A stretch of DNA of 56,687 nt from Mesaphorura yosii (GCA_009869945.1 WIXG01000435.1:1-56687); one strand, 5' to 3'. Shown: positions 20,311 to 31,714, numbered from the stretch's first letter. The notes: generated by a model from the sequence alone, not told the origin. Program-made: numbers and translations.

Positions 20311-22083
20311 ATGTCGCTCTGGAATCTTTGTCTTTGTCTCGTGGTCCATTTTGCACTGCTTGCGATTGTGGACGCTGAAATTGTGGCTCAGGCAGTTCCA
20401 ATTGGTCAGGTACGCGAGTACTCGTTCTCCATCAGTTGGTTCGATGGCGCACCAGCCGGATTTCAGCGTCGGCTCCTTGGCGTGAATGCCCAGTTTCCGG
20501 GCCCCACCATTCGCGGACGGTTCGGTGACCTCGTGCGCGTTCACGTAACAAATCAGATCCAAACCCGAGACAACACTTCCATTCACTGGCACGGTCTGCA
20601 CATGCGTGGGACACCATGGGCCGATGGACCGGAGCAAGTGTCACAGTGTCCAATCGTATTCGGGGAAACACACACTTACGAGTTCCAACTGTTGGAGACT
20701 GGCACCCACTGGTATCACTCGCACCATGGCGAGCAGTGGGCGGACGGGTTGTGGGGCGTCATCATTGTGGACGCCGAGCGGGAAGTTTGGGGGCACTTGT
20801 ATGATGAGGAAGTGACCATTACAGTGATTGATCACTACTTGGCGATCGGAGAAACCATCAAGAACTGGTACTTGAGTCCGCTGAATCCGGACACGGATGC
20901 TCCAGTGCCGTACAGCATCCTGATCAATGGTCAGGGCTATTATCCGTGTGAGTTTGCGGAACTGCAGGGGGTCCCATGCAAACAGAAACCGCACGCGCCG
21001 TCGGTGGTTGAAGTCAGGGCAGGTGTCTCGTATCGGATTCGGGTGCTGAGTGCGGCTTCGGCCCGTGGTTTGCATTTCTCAATCGACAACCACAGCCTGG
21101 AAGCGATTGAAGTGGATGGAGTGGACACACGCCTAGGCGGACACGTACACGAAGCATTTCTCTCATCAGCGATGCGGTACTCTTTCATCGTGAACATGAC
21201 GGAGGGACAAGTGGGCTCCGAGTTTTACATTAAGGCTGACATGCGGTTTCCAGAAGAACCTCCGCATGATCTCAACCCTTACCCGGAGGCACTGCTCAAT
21301 CCCGCAGTGGCAATTCTCCGATATGTCGAGGATCCAGGCCGGCAGCCAAACAAGGCCCATGGCCATCAGCCGCTGACGCAACAAAAACCTCAGGCACAGG
21401 TGGCTTTAAACGAGAACCTGCACTGTCTCCCTTTTGGAAACCGATCTGCACCAAACTACTACGACGAAGAGATAGTAATCACATTTGACAGAGAGACAAC
21501 TGACCATGGCTACCCGTATTTCAGCACAAATGGGCGCAGGTACGAAATGGTCCATGGGCAGCCACCAAACCTGCTCCAAGTCTTTTGGAATCAGACTCTG
21601 CCCCCTTATTCTCTACCTCTGGCCACGGGTGGAGATGGAAAAGTGGTTCAGCTTGTCATCAACAACAGACATCATCGAGGTCATCCAATTCATTTGCACG
21701 GCCACAGTTTCTGGAAGGCCGGACTGGGCGGAGCCGGAGACGGGGACTACAATGCGACGCTGCACTCGGGCATGCTTGAGACAGATGTCGTGCTTCGGGA
21801 CACGACGCGATTCAATGCAAACTCGTGGCTGGTGCTCCGATACATTGCTGACAATCCTGGAGTGTGGCTGGTCCACTGCCATGTGAATTGGCACATTTCG
21901 GGTGGAATGGCAGCCGTTATTATAGAAGGGGAAGATTTACTTCATCAAAATTTTGCTGTGCCTGGCGAGACTCTAAGAGTGTGCAGAGCTGCGGGAATCA
22001 CGCCGCCGCACAGTGGGGCTGTTGCTCGAAAATATGGCACAGGATTGCTTATTTGTTTGTCAGTTTTCCTAAACTTGCAATAA
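20311..22083 (+). CDS. multicopper oxidase (laccase/ascorbate-oxidase type), intronless
   Basis: One exon of 590 residues from ATG 20311, with AATAAA at 22131-22136. Signal peptide 1-22, three cupredoxin domains, then a hydrophobic C-terminal tail (ARKYGTGLLICLSVF) that could be a GPI signal. All copper motifs are present: HWHG at residues 92-95, HSH at 136-138, HPIHLHGH near 480 and HCHVNWH near 530. The residue ten after the T1 Cys is Met (HISGGM), an axial ligand that predicts a low-to-middle redox potential. Several signatures (GTPWADGPEQVSQCPI, THWYHSHHGEQWADGLWG, DNPGVWLVHCH) are closer to fungal and plant oxidases than to insect laccases, which read HWHGxxQRGTPYMDGVPxVTQCPI. It probably oxidises phenols, ascorbate or iron outside the cell. 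Lack of introns in a gene-dense, intron-rich window is notable. Confidence 0.88.
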   Translation: MSLWNLCLCLVVHFALLAIVDAEIVAQAVPIGQVREYSFSISWFDGAPAGFQRRLLGVNAQFPGPTIRGRFGDLVRVHVTNQIQTRDNTSIHWHGLHMRGTPWADGPEQVSQCPIVFGETHTYEFQLLETGTHWYHSHHGEQWADGLWGVIIVDAEREVWGHLYDEEVTITVIDHYLAIGETIKNWYLSPLNPDTDAPVPYSILINGQGYYPCEFAELQGVPCKQKPHAPSVVEVRAGVSYRIRVLSAASARGLHFSIDNHSLEAIEVDGVDTRLGGHVHEAFLSSAMRYSFIVNMTEGQVGSEFYIKADMRFPEEPPHDLNPYPEALLNPAVAILRYVEDPGRQPNKAHGHQPLTQQKPQAQVALNENLHCLPFGNRSAPNYYDEEIVITFDRETTDHGYPYFSTNGRRYEMVHGQPPNLLQVFWNQTLPPYSLPLATGGDGKVVQLVINNRHHRGHPIHLHGHSFWKAGLGGAGDGDYNATLHSGMLETDVVLRDTTRFNANSWLVLRYIADNPGVWLVHCHVNWHISGGMAAVIIEGEDLLHQNFAVPGETLRVCRAAGITPPHSGAVARKYGTGLLICLSVFLNLQ

Positions 22084-22289
22084 GAGAGATGTAAAGTGTT
22101 GAGAGTAACAAGTTAGTGCTTTTTGCTCCCAATAAATGTAATTTTTTCAGTGGGAAAAACGTGTTCCTCAACGCTGGATTTATCATAAATTCATTACTGT
22201 TCATCGGTAATCTCGAAATCGGTTCGAAGATTTCCACAGTCACCTTCATCGAAATCCGGGGAACCAGGTACTTACTGGTTTCTTAGTGC

Positions 22290-22799
22290 ATGAGTCGTTC
22301 ATTCACTGCATTCCAGTACAAAAATACGTGTGCAAAAGGATACGACATCATTTTCTTTTGCATAATTTGCAACTTTTACGAACTTGCATTCCGATTCTTG
22401 CCTTGTATTAACTGTAATGCAAATTGCAAAGTAGACAAAGTGTCGAATACCAAACCAGAAACCGCAAGTAGCGGTAGTGACGACGGAGCGCCACCACCGC
22501 CTCCACCCCAACCCGGCGCATTCGCTGAAGCATTACGTGCTTCGGCTATGAATGTGGAGCAAGGGCGTGAAGATGATGGTTTGCACGGTCTTGTAATGAA
22601 CCAAATCAAAGAGGCAAAGCCATTGGATTATTTAGATGCTGTGACGGAGCTTTTAGATCCAAAGCTTATGACTGGCGCCGGACCAATGGGTCCGACCAAT
22701 TTTTCTGTCTTCTTTTCAAGTAAAGAAGCATTAGAAACTGTCATAGCTGCTGGTACGTTTCGGAGGTCCGGAGCGAGCCTACTAGACTCGGGGCTGTGA
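22290..22799 (+). CDS. hypothetical open frame
   Basis: A 169-codon frame from ATG 22290. After a hydrophobic Cys-rich start and a poly-Pro run, residues 80-150 form a soluble stretch (LHGLVMNQIKEAKPLDYLD and TGAGPMGPTNFSVFFSSKE). A possible donor (GCTG|GTACGT) at 22752 would cut it short. I recognise no family and no splice partner. Confidence 0.25.
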   Translation: MSRSFTAFQYKNTCAKGYDIIFFCIICNFYELAFRFLPCINCNANCKVDKVSNTKPETASSGSDDGAPPPPPPQPGAFAEALRASAMNVEQGREDDGLHGLVMNQIKEAKPLDYLDAVTELLDPKLMTGAGPMGPTNFSVFFSSKEALETVIAAGTFRRSGASLLDSGL

Positions 22800-22808
22800 C
22801 AATGAATC

Positions 22809-23153
22809 ATGCTTCGGGGAGTGCTCTTCGCTGCGTCGATCTGCGCCCTCTTCATGTAGATGGACTGGCAAACGTGGGCTTGGGCTCTGGCTTCCGTTGC
22901 GGGAGTGACCCTCACTTTTTGCTGGTTCCAGTGCCAGACAAATCGCGTCCAACTCCTCCGGAACAGAATTGACGTGTTTGGCATTCTGTTGGGCCAAGGC
23001 ATGGGTTTTGACTCCAGCGAAGTAAAGCTTACCCTCCGGTTCGTATTTTGCTCCTGGTTCCTGGTGACCATCGTAATTTCCAACGGCTACATCGGAATTG
23101 TCACCTCGCTCATGGCGAAACTAATTATCCCTTCCCATTCCACGACAGTGCAG
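22809..23153 (+). pseudogene. ionotropic-receptor remnant, middle deleted
   Basis: An ATG at 22809 opens a 16-codon signal-peptide-like stretch (MLRGVLFAASICALFM) that ends in TAG at 22857-22859. Immediately after, in the same frame, 22860-23153 encodes the pore region of an ionotropic glutamate-receptor-like channel: DWQTWAWALASVAG as first helix, ILLGQGMGF as pore loop, and RFVFCSWFLVTIVISNGY as the following helix. A CAG|GTATTG donor sits at 23154. The ligand-binding lobes and the C-terminal exon are missing. The TAG is also part of an acceptor (catgtag), so the second segment could be a true exon of a gene whose other exons are gone. Confidence 0.5.
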
Positions 23154-23339
23154 GTATTGGTATTGGCAGATGGACATCTTCTCGTTTGATGAGACAATAG
23201 CGATTCACGCCCATGGATCTTTGGGGTAGTAGTCTCAAAATGGCAAATGACCGTGGCTGCATTTTATTATTCAATTTTGTGATTTTGCATCCGGTAATTT
23301 ACGATACACAAAATATGCTTAATGTTTAATTTAATCCCT

Positions 23340-23853
23340 TCACTCCTCCTTTGTAGGCGGTTCGTCCGGATGGTACAACCCCTGCGAAATGCAGGCTTGT
23401 CTGATCGACTTCGTCGGCACGAACGTGTCAGCGAGCATTTTGCCGAGGCCCCAAATGCCGGATTCTGGAAACAAGACAAGAAAAAAAAGAATCAGGGCGA
23501 ATTTGGCTTTGGCACACGCGTACCGCGCAAATTGCAGGCTTACCAGCGGCAGAAGTGTCCTTGACTTTAAACTCCTCGTCGATAAATCCGTACTTGGTGC
23601 AGGCCGCCACGTTGGCGTCTTTGGGCACGAGCATCCCGACGCCTGTCCCGAACGCTTTGCCCAGCAGAGTGTCGGAGTCACCTCCGACTTTGAATTCCGC
23701 GCGCTTCTCGAAGGAGTGCACCTGCAAAAACGAAGAAAAAAGAATCCACGAATTATTAGCTTGCCAATCTTCAGGGCTTTCAAGACAAAGTGGTAATTGA
23801 CTTACCGCAACGATTAAACACGCTGCAAGAATCGCCAGAGTGAATCGTGTCAT
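23340..23853 (-). CDS. small secreted protein, unknown
   Basis: Three exons: 23853-23806, 23721-23544 and 23464-23340, all GT-AG and in phase, 116 residues. The first 18 residues are a signal peptide (MTRFTLAILAACLIVAV). The mature part is hydrophilic with only two cysteines (AACTKYG, QACISQG), enough for one disulphide, and Gly-rich segments (GKAFGTGVGMLV, SGIWGLGKML). I know no family for it. It converges with the receptor remnant on the other strand. Splicing is convincing, function unknown. Confidence 0.65.
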
Positions 23854-24779
23854 TTTCTTGAAAGTTTCGTCAACGCTCGTTGAAAAGTACGATAGTCGGG
23901 TGTCGGGTTTAAAATGCAGCGTGCAGCGGAGAGATGTCTTCCTTTTAAAGCGAGGCGTTTAAAACCTCAGTTGACCCATTGGCCTCATTAAAATACGGCC
24001 TATACAGCTTATTAAGGATGTGCTGTTAAGGCAGGCGATAAGACAAAGATAAAGACAAGGCCAGACAAGACTTCACCGCACCGAAGCCAAAACTGTTGCT
24101 GCAGTGCTCGACTACTTCGGTTCTCGCAGCCCAATGACCCCATTACTTCGCAGCGTATTCCGATTAACGATTAATGAGTAATGAGGAGCTGCTAATTATT
24201 AGCACGAGGAGCAGTAATCTTGTAATTCCAGAGCAATGCTTCAATAATTTAATACCTTGCTTGCAGATAAGCAAGACATGGTTGACCACAAATGCTGACA
24301 GCCAGCGATGAATTTACTTCCGTCTTTTAACAAGACTCGAGAAAATTCATGGCTCGTGTTTCGTAATTTATGCGATTGCGATGGAATTGGAATTGGAATT
24401 GTGCGTTTCACATTCACAGCTTCCAGAATGCATTGACTACCTGTCATGCCAGCCAAAGTCCTTATCAGCAGAATTTGAAGACGGGCTTTATCATTATGCA
24501 TCATGGGCGTCAATCATCTGCCTTCGGATTATCGAATGTTTATCGCGCCCGGTGCTTAACACATTTCATTTTCACGCTTTCAATAATGTTGCTTCAAAGA
24601 TCAGGCTCACATTCTCAAGATAACAGTCGCAGTGCAGTGCAGCTACTGATTGCTCGCAAATTGTAATTACAAATTTATATTCATCACAAGCCGTAGCTTG
24701 TGCTACAGTATTTATATCACGATTCACGAACAAGCTAGGCGCCGAGTAGCATCTGACCGAGTCCTGGCCGGGCCCAGCC
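23854..24779. other. intergenic, no gene seen
   Basis: Contains the upstream regions of the small secreted protein gene (-) and the F-box pseudogene (+). The 24572-25045 minus-strand frame is the antisense shadow of the F-box exon. Tandem GGAATT units around 24385-24400 are the only local repeat. Confidence 0.4.
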
Positions 24780-26683
24780 ATGACAAACGAAGTCAATCCC
24801 CTGGAAATTGACAAGGTAGGGCACTCAGGCCAGATCCGTAGCGTAATCAGTCTGTGGACAGATAAATTGATTGCTCCTGTCGGCAGGTGCTTGAACACAT
24901 CCTGCAGTATGTCGGGCAGCCCAAAAGCATCCACCTTTTGCCTTGTCTGGCCGTCAACCGGGTCTGGAATGCGAAAACCAGCCAGATTCTTCTTCGCCGT
25001 GGCCATACGGATCGGTTGCGATCGGTGGATTCTGCGTCTGTGCAATGACGACCTGGCCGAGTACGACCGTCCGATTCAGGCTACAGCGGATGCGGGCGAA
25101 TCCGGCGGGCTTCGGGGAGGGACTTTGAGCTGAGGCTGGACTTGGACTTTAGACTTGATACTCGAGGATAGGAAGTCGAAGAGATCTTAAGGCGCATGCG
25201 GCTGGGAAATCATGCACAAAGGCTCAGCTACGCCTTGGTTGCCCTGAAAATCGTCAAAATTCGACCGTGGCCGTGCACCTCGTTGAGATTCACATTTGGC
25301 GGAGCTGACGTCGACTCGGCAGTGTGGGCGATGATCAGTGTGATCTCCGAGACTCTACAAGAGATTTCCCTGGTCTTTACCACTTCAGACTCCGGGAACC
25401 ACCGAACGCGGACGGAAACCGTCGCCGAATACTTGCACGAGCACAAATTCTCCCTCAGCTTTCTCGAATCGCTCTCCGTTGACTAAACCGCCACCGCCTT
25501 GCGCTCCGCCGACTCGCTGTCGCTGCTTCTTGGCAAGATCTGGAATGATCAGCCGTCCGTCCAGCTCTACCGGCCGCCCTTCCACACTGCCGACCGTCCG
25601 CGTCTTCTGAAGCTGGATTTCACTTTGGCGGGAAGGACCGACTTGGGTCTCCTTCACCATCACAAATTCGACCGGCTCCAGAAACTGCGACTCGTCTGCA
25701 CTGGCTCGGAGCCTTGGGTGAACGGGGCGCATTTGAGGCGCCTGATTCGAAGCTGTCCCGTACTGGAAAGCCTAGAACTCGTTGACCACACGCCAGATGA
25801 CAGGCACGGGGCGGTAGTTTGGTGCAGCTTCGTGAAACAATTGTTCGCCGGAGGCGAAGGAGCGGTGACGGCGTTCCACAACGTCACTCATTTTGGATAC
25901 TTCGCGCGAAGATTCCGGGTCGGGGCACTTTCAGAGCTGGACGCGAGTCGAAGCGGGTATTACTACGTCTTGACTGCCATGCGAAGGGCTACGAGACGGC
26001 TACAGAACAGGCTAACAAGCATGGCAACCAACATGGATACTTTTGTGAACTTGGCGGAGGTCTTCGTTTACGTGGGAGGAGTCTCGACGGCGATGGTGAA
26101 GTGTAGGAGGAGTCCGGTGGAGGCGGTTGTTGACATTCCCGCCCAGTTTCAAGGGTCCATCTTCCCCGGTGTCGCGGAAATGAAGCTTGAAGTGGCGCCC
26201 GCATTCGTGAATTTAGAGCTCCTGCCCTTAATTAGTCTCATAATCAGCGAGAGGTACCAAAACCTGAAAGAGCTCGTGGTAAACCTCACAGAGCCCGTCG
26301 CCGAAGGCGGAGCCGCCGTAGGGAATCTTGACCTGAGTCACCCCCTCCGGCTGGCTTTCGGCATTCGAGGGCTGAAGAGGGTGGAAATCAATAACTGTTG
26401 CATGGATTGGATTTTAGGGGAGCAGTGGCAGGCTACCGCCAGCGCCAGGACACTTGATTGGCCAAACTACCCAAGTTTGGAGATGCTCACAATTAGCGCT
26501 GCGAAAGTCAAGCGGCGACCTTCTCAAAGTCCGTCGAGCACGGCCGAAGGGCCTGAATCGTTGCCCCTGTGCCTCTCGAAGTTTCTGGCACTTATTCCTC
26601 GAGATGCGGGCTCTGAAGACCTGCTCGTACAAATCGACTCGAGCCTGCTGCTGAATTCAGGGGCCAGCAGCCGAAAATCGTAG
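24780..26683 (+). pseudogene. F-box/LRR-like pseudogene
   Basis: Exon 1 is 24780-24815 (12 codons, MTNEVNPLEIDK) with a GTAGGG donor; exon 2 starts at 24887 with VLEHILQYVGQPK, an F-box matching the intact paralog at 43368 in both position and intron phase. The frame slips within codons of the F-box end (about 25010), slips again near 25100, and has in-frame stops at 25169-25171 and 25484-25486. From 25487 to 26683 it is open for 399 codons and aligns with the C-terminal two thirds of the paralog, including HHKFDRLQKLRL, SHPLRLAFGIRGLKRVEI and LSKFLALIPRD. The good preservation suggests recent inactivation; the 25499-26683 part could still be translated if an internal start existed. Confidence 0.7.
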
Positions 26684-27790
26684 CCCAACTGTGGGAAGAG
26701 GCTCGAGCCATTCACAGGCCCAAATTCAGGCTGTTTTAAGCAGAACAGGAAATCTGGTGGTCCCCGTTTACCGGGTGCATCGGCTGCCATTCTACTGAAC
26801 TAATTTACAATTATAGCATGGCTGAACATGCGTTTCGACTTTTTTAAATGAAAAATACAGTACAGTACAATTTAACATGTGCACACTGCCCACGAGCAGC
26901 TTGGCAAAAACCGGTTCGAATGCGAGCATTATGGGACGGGTTTTACGGAAGACTCGAGTAGGAAAACTCACATGAGGACCTTCCGCCGTTCAGTTTCGCA
27001 CCATTTGCATGTATGTACCTTCAGGAGCTGCACCAGCCGAGTTCCAACTTTAGCAACAAGTTTGTTCGTGAAAGACGAGGACCAGAGTACGGACTTGTAT
27101 GTCCTATAATATGAAATGCATTTTATGTCATTTATATTTGTGTTTGCATTGCTTTGCTAGGATATGTATGGCGATGATATGCACAGAGAAAACACGAGAC
27201 AGATGGACACGTGAGCCGATTCACGTCAATGCTGGACGTCCACTCTCTTTGAAGTAAGACGAATGGAAGACTTGTTTGACCATCCGTGCCCTACGCCAGG
27301 TCAAAGTGCAAAGTGAGGATATGCTGCCTGTGATGTTAGGAGTGCCTTCGAGTCACGAGCAGCCAGCTCCGTTTCAGCAGAGCTTAGGTCTCGAAGGGTC
27401 GGCCAAATAGCTAAAACCGGACCGCATCTCACCAGAGAAATGTGAAATAGCACACGAGGCTTCAAAGCTTGTTTGCAACTCAGGGGCATTGAAAGTTGAA
27501 AATGCGAGTCTCGCGATCGCGTGCAATTCCCTTCATCATAGAATACAAATAAAGTTTTACAAATATATACAATTACAAATAAAGTTTACTTTTACTCGGG
27601 AAGCTTCTGAGGAACATGAGTTCCACAGGAACCAGGCAATGTTTTCAGAGCATGGCAGCAATGCTGTCATGCCACAACGTCGTTCGTTGTCCAACCCTCT
27701 TTTGAAGGTCAACCCGGGTAGTGCACACAGTCTTTGCTAAATTAGGATCTGTCACCAGCAAAGAAAGTTTTCTCCCGCACTTAGCACAAA
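26684..27790. other. intergenic with possible C2H2-finger fragment
   Basis: At 26900-27000 (+) a frame reads FECEHYGTGFTEDSS, then RKTHMRTF. It looks like one C2H2 finger whose second Cys and second His have been lost. Nothing else supports a gene. The last few hundred bases should hold the promoter of the receptor gene at 27791. Confidence 0.3.
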
Positions 27791-29136
27791 ATGCGTCTTG
27801 TGAGTGTGTTGCTCCTGGCGACACAAATAAAGTTCACAAGACCGGCTCTCGACCTTGGGCTTTCGCATCTCGCCCGGTGCACGTTCCATGTGATGGAGTT
27901 CAACACAAGCAGTCAGACCCTGAGCAACATTCTGCACAGCAGCCAGTACGGTCAACTCTGGTCTCTTTGGACGGCCAACAACAGCGCTGAGCCACTGAGC
28001 GAAAGCCAGAGTTGTGCGGATTCGCGAGGGCCGAGGGGCAACTTTCTGAGAGAATCCCCGCACTGCAACGTGCATCTCCTCACGGACGTAGAATTTTCGG
28101 TCACAGACGTCCGGAACCGTTCGATTTGCTACGCACGACGATGGGCAGCGAGCCAAGGGCCAAACAAGATCCTCATCTACATCATCCGCTCGGCTGTGAC
28201 TGCTCCGACGAGCCTCGAGCTATTCCGTTTCGGCCAGTTCAATTTCCATCAATTCATCTTTCGTGTGGACCAAGACAAAGACGAAGGCAGCATTGTGCGT
28301 CAGCGTCAGTGGCTATGCAACACGTGCATTGACGGCCAGTCTGGGCTGCTTGACATCGGAATCCGTCTCGACTTCCCCCCTGCTGCGCCACCTGGCGGAA
28401 ACAACATGCGAGGGCGTAAGATTTGTGTCCAGAATTTCGACCAGTTTGGCGATGCAGCTGCGGAAGGGGATTTTCGGCGCTGTCCTTCAGAGGACTTCTT
28501 GCTGCCTTCCGGCGCAGCCTGGGCTGAGCAGTCCGACCCGCACAACACAAATGGACTCTGCGCCGCCTCCCGGAAGCGATACTGGGCACTCGGACCGCTC
28601 CTCAACGCCAGCATCTACATGTTCGGCTCGCTGACAGATGACAACGTTGGCATAGTTAGCAAATGCCTTTCAAGGGTGACACGAGAAGAATTTGAGCCTT
28701 ACCTAACCGACCATTACGCTCATAGGGCGGAGACGCCACGAATCGAGGCCGAAGTAGGCACCTGGCTGGAGTATTGCGAGGCCCACGCGAAGAAAGTGGT
28801 CAACGACTCCAATTGGACTGCAGCCTTCGACCTCGCCACGTGGGTCCTAATTGCACTTTCTTGCATCATCCTCGCCCTCGCCTCTTCCTGCGCCTGGGTT
28901 CGAAACCGGTGCCATGGAGCCAGGTTCAAATACAGTTTCAGTCCTGAGTCGCTCATAAATTCGTTGCAGCTTGTAACACGTGGCAATGGCGTTGCGTCCA
29001 CAAAACTGGAGCTGGCGGCCTGCGTCGTCGGTTTCCTGCTCTCGCTGCTCTACGACATGTACATGACTGGCAGTGTCGTAACGCCGAGCCCAAGTCGAGA
29101 GTACAATTCGCTGACGGAGTTCCTGGAGGCCGGCTA

Positions 29137-29144
29137 CAAAGTCT
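29137..29144 (+). repeat. target-site duplication, left
   Basis: The octamer CAAAGTCT, repeated at 31024-31031, flanks the transposon. Confidence 0.8.
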
Positions 29145-31023
29145 CGTGTCCGGTAGTTTGACCGTATCAGGATGACTGTATGCACTTTTGACTGAAACCC
29201 GTTTGACTGTACGTCCGCTTGTCCGTATCGCTATGTTTTTATCACTGTAATCCCTTCCCTAAAAATAATTTTATGCATTGCACTTGGTGACAAATTCATT
29301 CGCTTTAAAGAACGCATACGAGACGTACCCTCAAGAGAATGGCAGAGTCGCGAAAAGAACTGGAATTTGTGCAAAGTTCTAAAGGGAAAGATTTAGCAGT
29401 GTACGACAATTACGTGTTCAAGCTTAATTATATTCGAAAAGATACACGATACTTTGAGTGCCACAAGAACAAAGCATCATGCAAAGCAAGGCTAATTTTG
29501 TACGCTGATGGAAGTTATGCGACCAAAAACGAGCACAATCACCCACCTAATAGAGAACAAGTGGAGTGCTACAAATTGAGAAAATCTGCGAAGGAAATGG
29601 TCACTGAGAATCCAACAATGCCACCTCAGGAAGTACTAGAGAAAGTTGAGTCAATGGTACTTGACGACCCTTCCGTCGCCATTGCCATGGGTGCCAGCTC
29701 TAACATGAAAAGGATTATTCGTCAAGCACGGCGAACGGTAACCGGAGAAATGGCTCTAGGAACAAATCGAGAAGAGGTCATAATTCCAGATATGTTTAAA
29801 GTCACTCAGTCTGGAAAGAAATTCCTCTTTAAGGATATTCCTGGGAAGGAAAGAATGATTATTTTCGCGAGTGAAGACTCACTTCAGGTATGAGGTCTAT
29901 GATATGGACTTTGCAGTACACAATATTGCATGCAGTGTTTTTTTGTACAGAAATTAGCAATGTGCCAGACATGGATGGTTGATGGCACTTTTAAGTCGTG
30001 TCCTGCACTTTTTTCGCAACTCTACACCATTCATGGTGTGTTCATGAATGATGTAGTCCCGTTTGTGTACGCCTTCATGCCATCAAAGACTGAAGCAGCT
30101 TACACAACATTGCTGGAGTCAGTACAGGCTGCTGCTTGTGGTGAGCCCATGGATCCTTCATTCATTGTGATGGATTTCGAATTGGCTATGATCAACGCTT
30201 GTCGCGAAGTATTTCCAACAGCCAAACTGTACGGGTGCTTATTCCACCTGGGGCAAAGCATTTATCGACACGTTTGCACTTCTGGATTCAAAGTAAAATA
30301 TGCAGAAGACAAGGAATTTTGTGCAGCGGTCAGAGCCCTGCAAGCTTTGGCATTTGTACCACTTGGTGATGTTATTCCGAGATATTTCGAGATAAGAAGC
30401 TGGTACAAAGTTAATACAAATGAGCCCCTGAAGAAAATATACAAGTACTTCGCAGACACATACATAGGCACGGATTGGGGTGACGTACTTTTTCCAACTG
30501 CGTTCTGGAATTGCTACAACCGATTCCAAGAAGTTGTTCCAAGAACAAACAATGCTTTGGAGGGTTGGCACTTCCGCATAAATTCAAAACTTCTTGGAAG
30601 TCATCAGACTATGTGGAAGTGCCTTAACATGCTCGTAAAAGAGCACGATTATTGGGAACTCCAATGCAGCAAGCTGTCATCAGGCTTAGTGGAACAACAA
30701 AAGAAAAAGTACAGAAAAATTAATGAAAGATTGGGACTTACCTTGGCTACATATAATACAACCTCTGTTACTATAATTAACTATCTTGCTTCCGTGTCGG
30801 CAGTTTTGCAAAGTAATTTTAAGTAATTTTTAAAAAAATTTTAAACAAAACGACCACGAAATGTTGAAGTAATTGTGTTCAAATAAAAGTTCTGACATTT
30901 TTTGAAAATACAGTATATTTGTTTTCAGTCATAGCGTTTTACGGTTAACACTTCTGTACGGTCAAGCAGATACAGTCAAACGTCCATACGGTCAAGCAAT
31001 TTACAGTCAAACTACCGAGAACC
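29145..31023 (+). mobile_element. MULE-type DNA transposon
   Basis: An 1879-bp element between two copies of CAAAGTCT. Its ends are inverted: GGTAGTTTGACCGTA at 29152 and the reverse complement of GGTAGTTTGACTGTA ending at 31016, preceded by seven less similar bases on each side. Inside each end the units TTGACTGTA and TTGACCGTA recur several times, the sub-terminal repeats often seen in transposase-binding regions. It carries one spliced transposase gene with no stop codon or frameshift. It lies inside an otherwise continuous receptor reading frame. An 8-9 bp duplication fits Mutator-like elements. Confidence 0.85.
29339..30826 (+). CDS. MULE transposase with FLYWCH zinc finger
   Basis: Two exons, 29339-29887 and 29951-30826, 474 residues; the intron of 63 bp is GTATGA...TACAG. 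Residues about 10-80 are a FLYWCH finger (YFECHKNKASCKARLI, then NEHNHPP). The second exon is the MULE transposase domain with an RNase-H fold: DGTFKSCP carries the first Asp, IVMDFELAMINA the second, GCLFHLGQS the zinc-like C-x2-H, and NNALEGWHFRIN the Glu. It would cut and move the element. The intact frame suggests recent activity. Base composition is more AT-rich than in the host exons on either side. Confidence 0.88.
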
Positions 31024-31031
31024 CAAAGTCT
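31024..31031 (+). repeat. target-site duplication, right
   Basis: CAAAGTCT, identical to 29137-29144; the receptor frame resumes here. Confidence 0.8.
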
Positions 31032-31714
31032 GGGTGTGGAACCCACTCAACGTCAGCACATCCGTGGGCATGGATGAGTTCGAGGGCGACTTCAAAGACA
31101 TCTTCAATCGAGCCAAGTCTGGCGGTTGGAACGAAAGCAGCCTCATCTTCGATCCCGACCTTGAATCGTACTACGGAGGCCGACACACGTTCTTCACTGC
31201 AGCACAGACGACCGAGCAAGTGGGGAGCGTTCGCATGAGAAACTTTGAGCTTCGGAATCCAGACATGTTCTGCCACGTGGCCAGCCAGCGTTTCATGAGC
31301 TACAGAGTGTGGACCATGTACGGGGGCATGTTTAGAGACGCAATAACGCGAATCTCGCAAAAGCTGGAAGAGGTTGGGCTCCTAAGATTTTGGGAGGACA
31401 GCGAGAGTCGAGCCGCGAAGTTTATTCGCCAGAACGAGCGCCGTCGGTTGCTACTTCTGCTTGGAGCAGCGCTAGCAGATGGGCATGGCCCGATTCCCAT
31501 CTCGGTCGAATTCCAACTCATGAGCATATTTGCCGTTGCAGGAGTCGGCCTCCTCGGCGCTTGCGCAGTCTTCGTCGGCGAGTTGATCGCGTATGCGATT
31601 GAAAACCGAACGACCTCCGTGAAGGTGAATCATATAAAAGGAAGGAGAGTTGAACGCTGGGATGTTCCGAATTCAAGGAAATTCAACTTTCACCAAGGCA
31701 ACGCGTGGGCGTAA

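Larger units (their letters stand above)
27791..31714 (+). pseudogene. ionotropic-receptor-like gene split by a transposon
   Basis: Coding segments 27791-29144 and 31032-31714 together make 679 codons (678 residues plus stop) when the 29145-31031 insertion plus one target-site copy is left out; the codon split by the insertion becomes Trp and the frame continues to the stop. Residues 1-22 are a signal peptide, followed by an extracellular region with many cysteines. A first membrane helix (WVLIALSCIILALASS), a pore segment, a second helix (AACVVGFLLSLLYDMY), a ligand-binding lobe opening SLTEFLEAGY, and a last helix (FAVAGVGLLGACAVFVGELI) follow in the order of glutamate-receptor-like channels. 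With the insertion present the receptor ends at a stop at 29159-29161 before the second lobe, so this allele should be null unless the element is spliced out. Confidence 0.6.

Noticed and set aside
24572..25045. 157-codon minus-strand frame
   Set aside because: Antisense to the F-box exon at 24887; no homology of its own.
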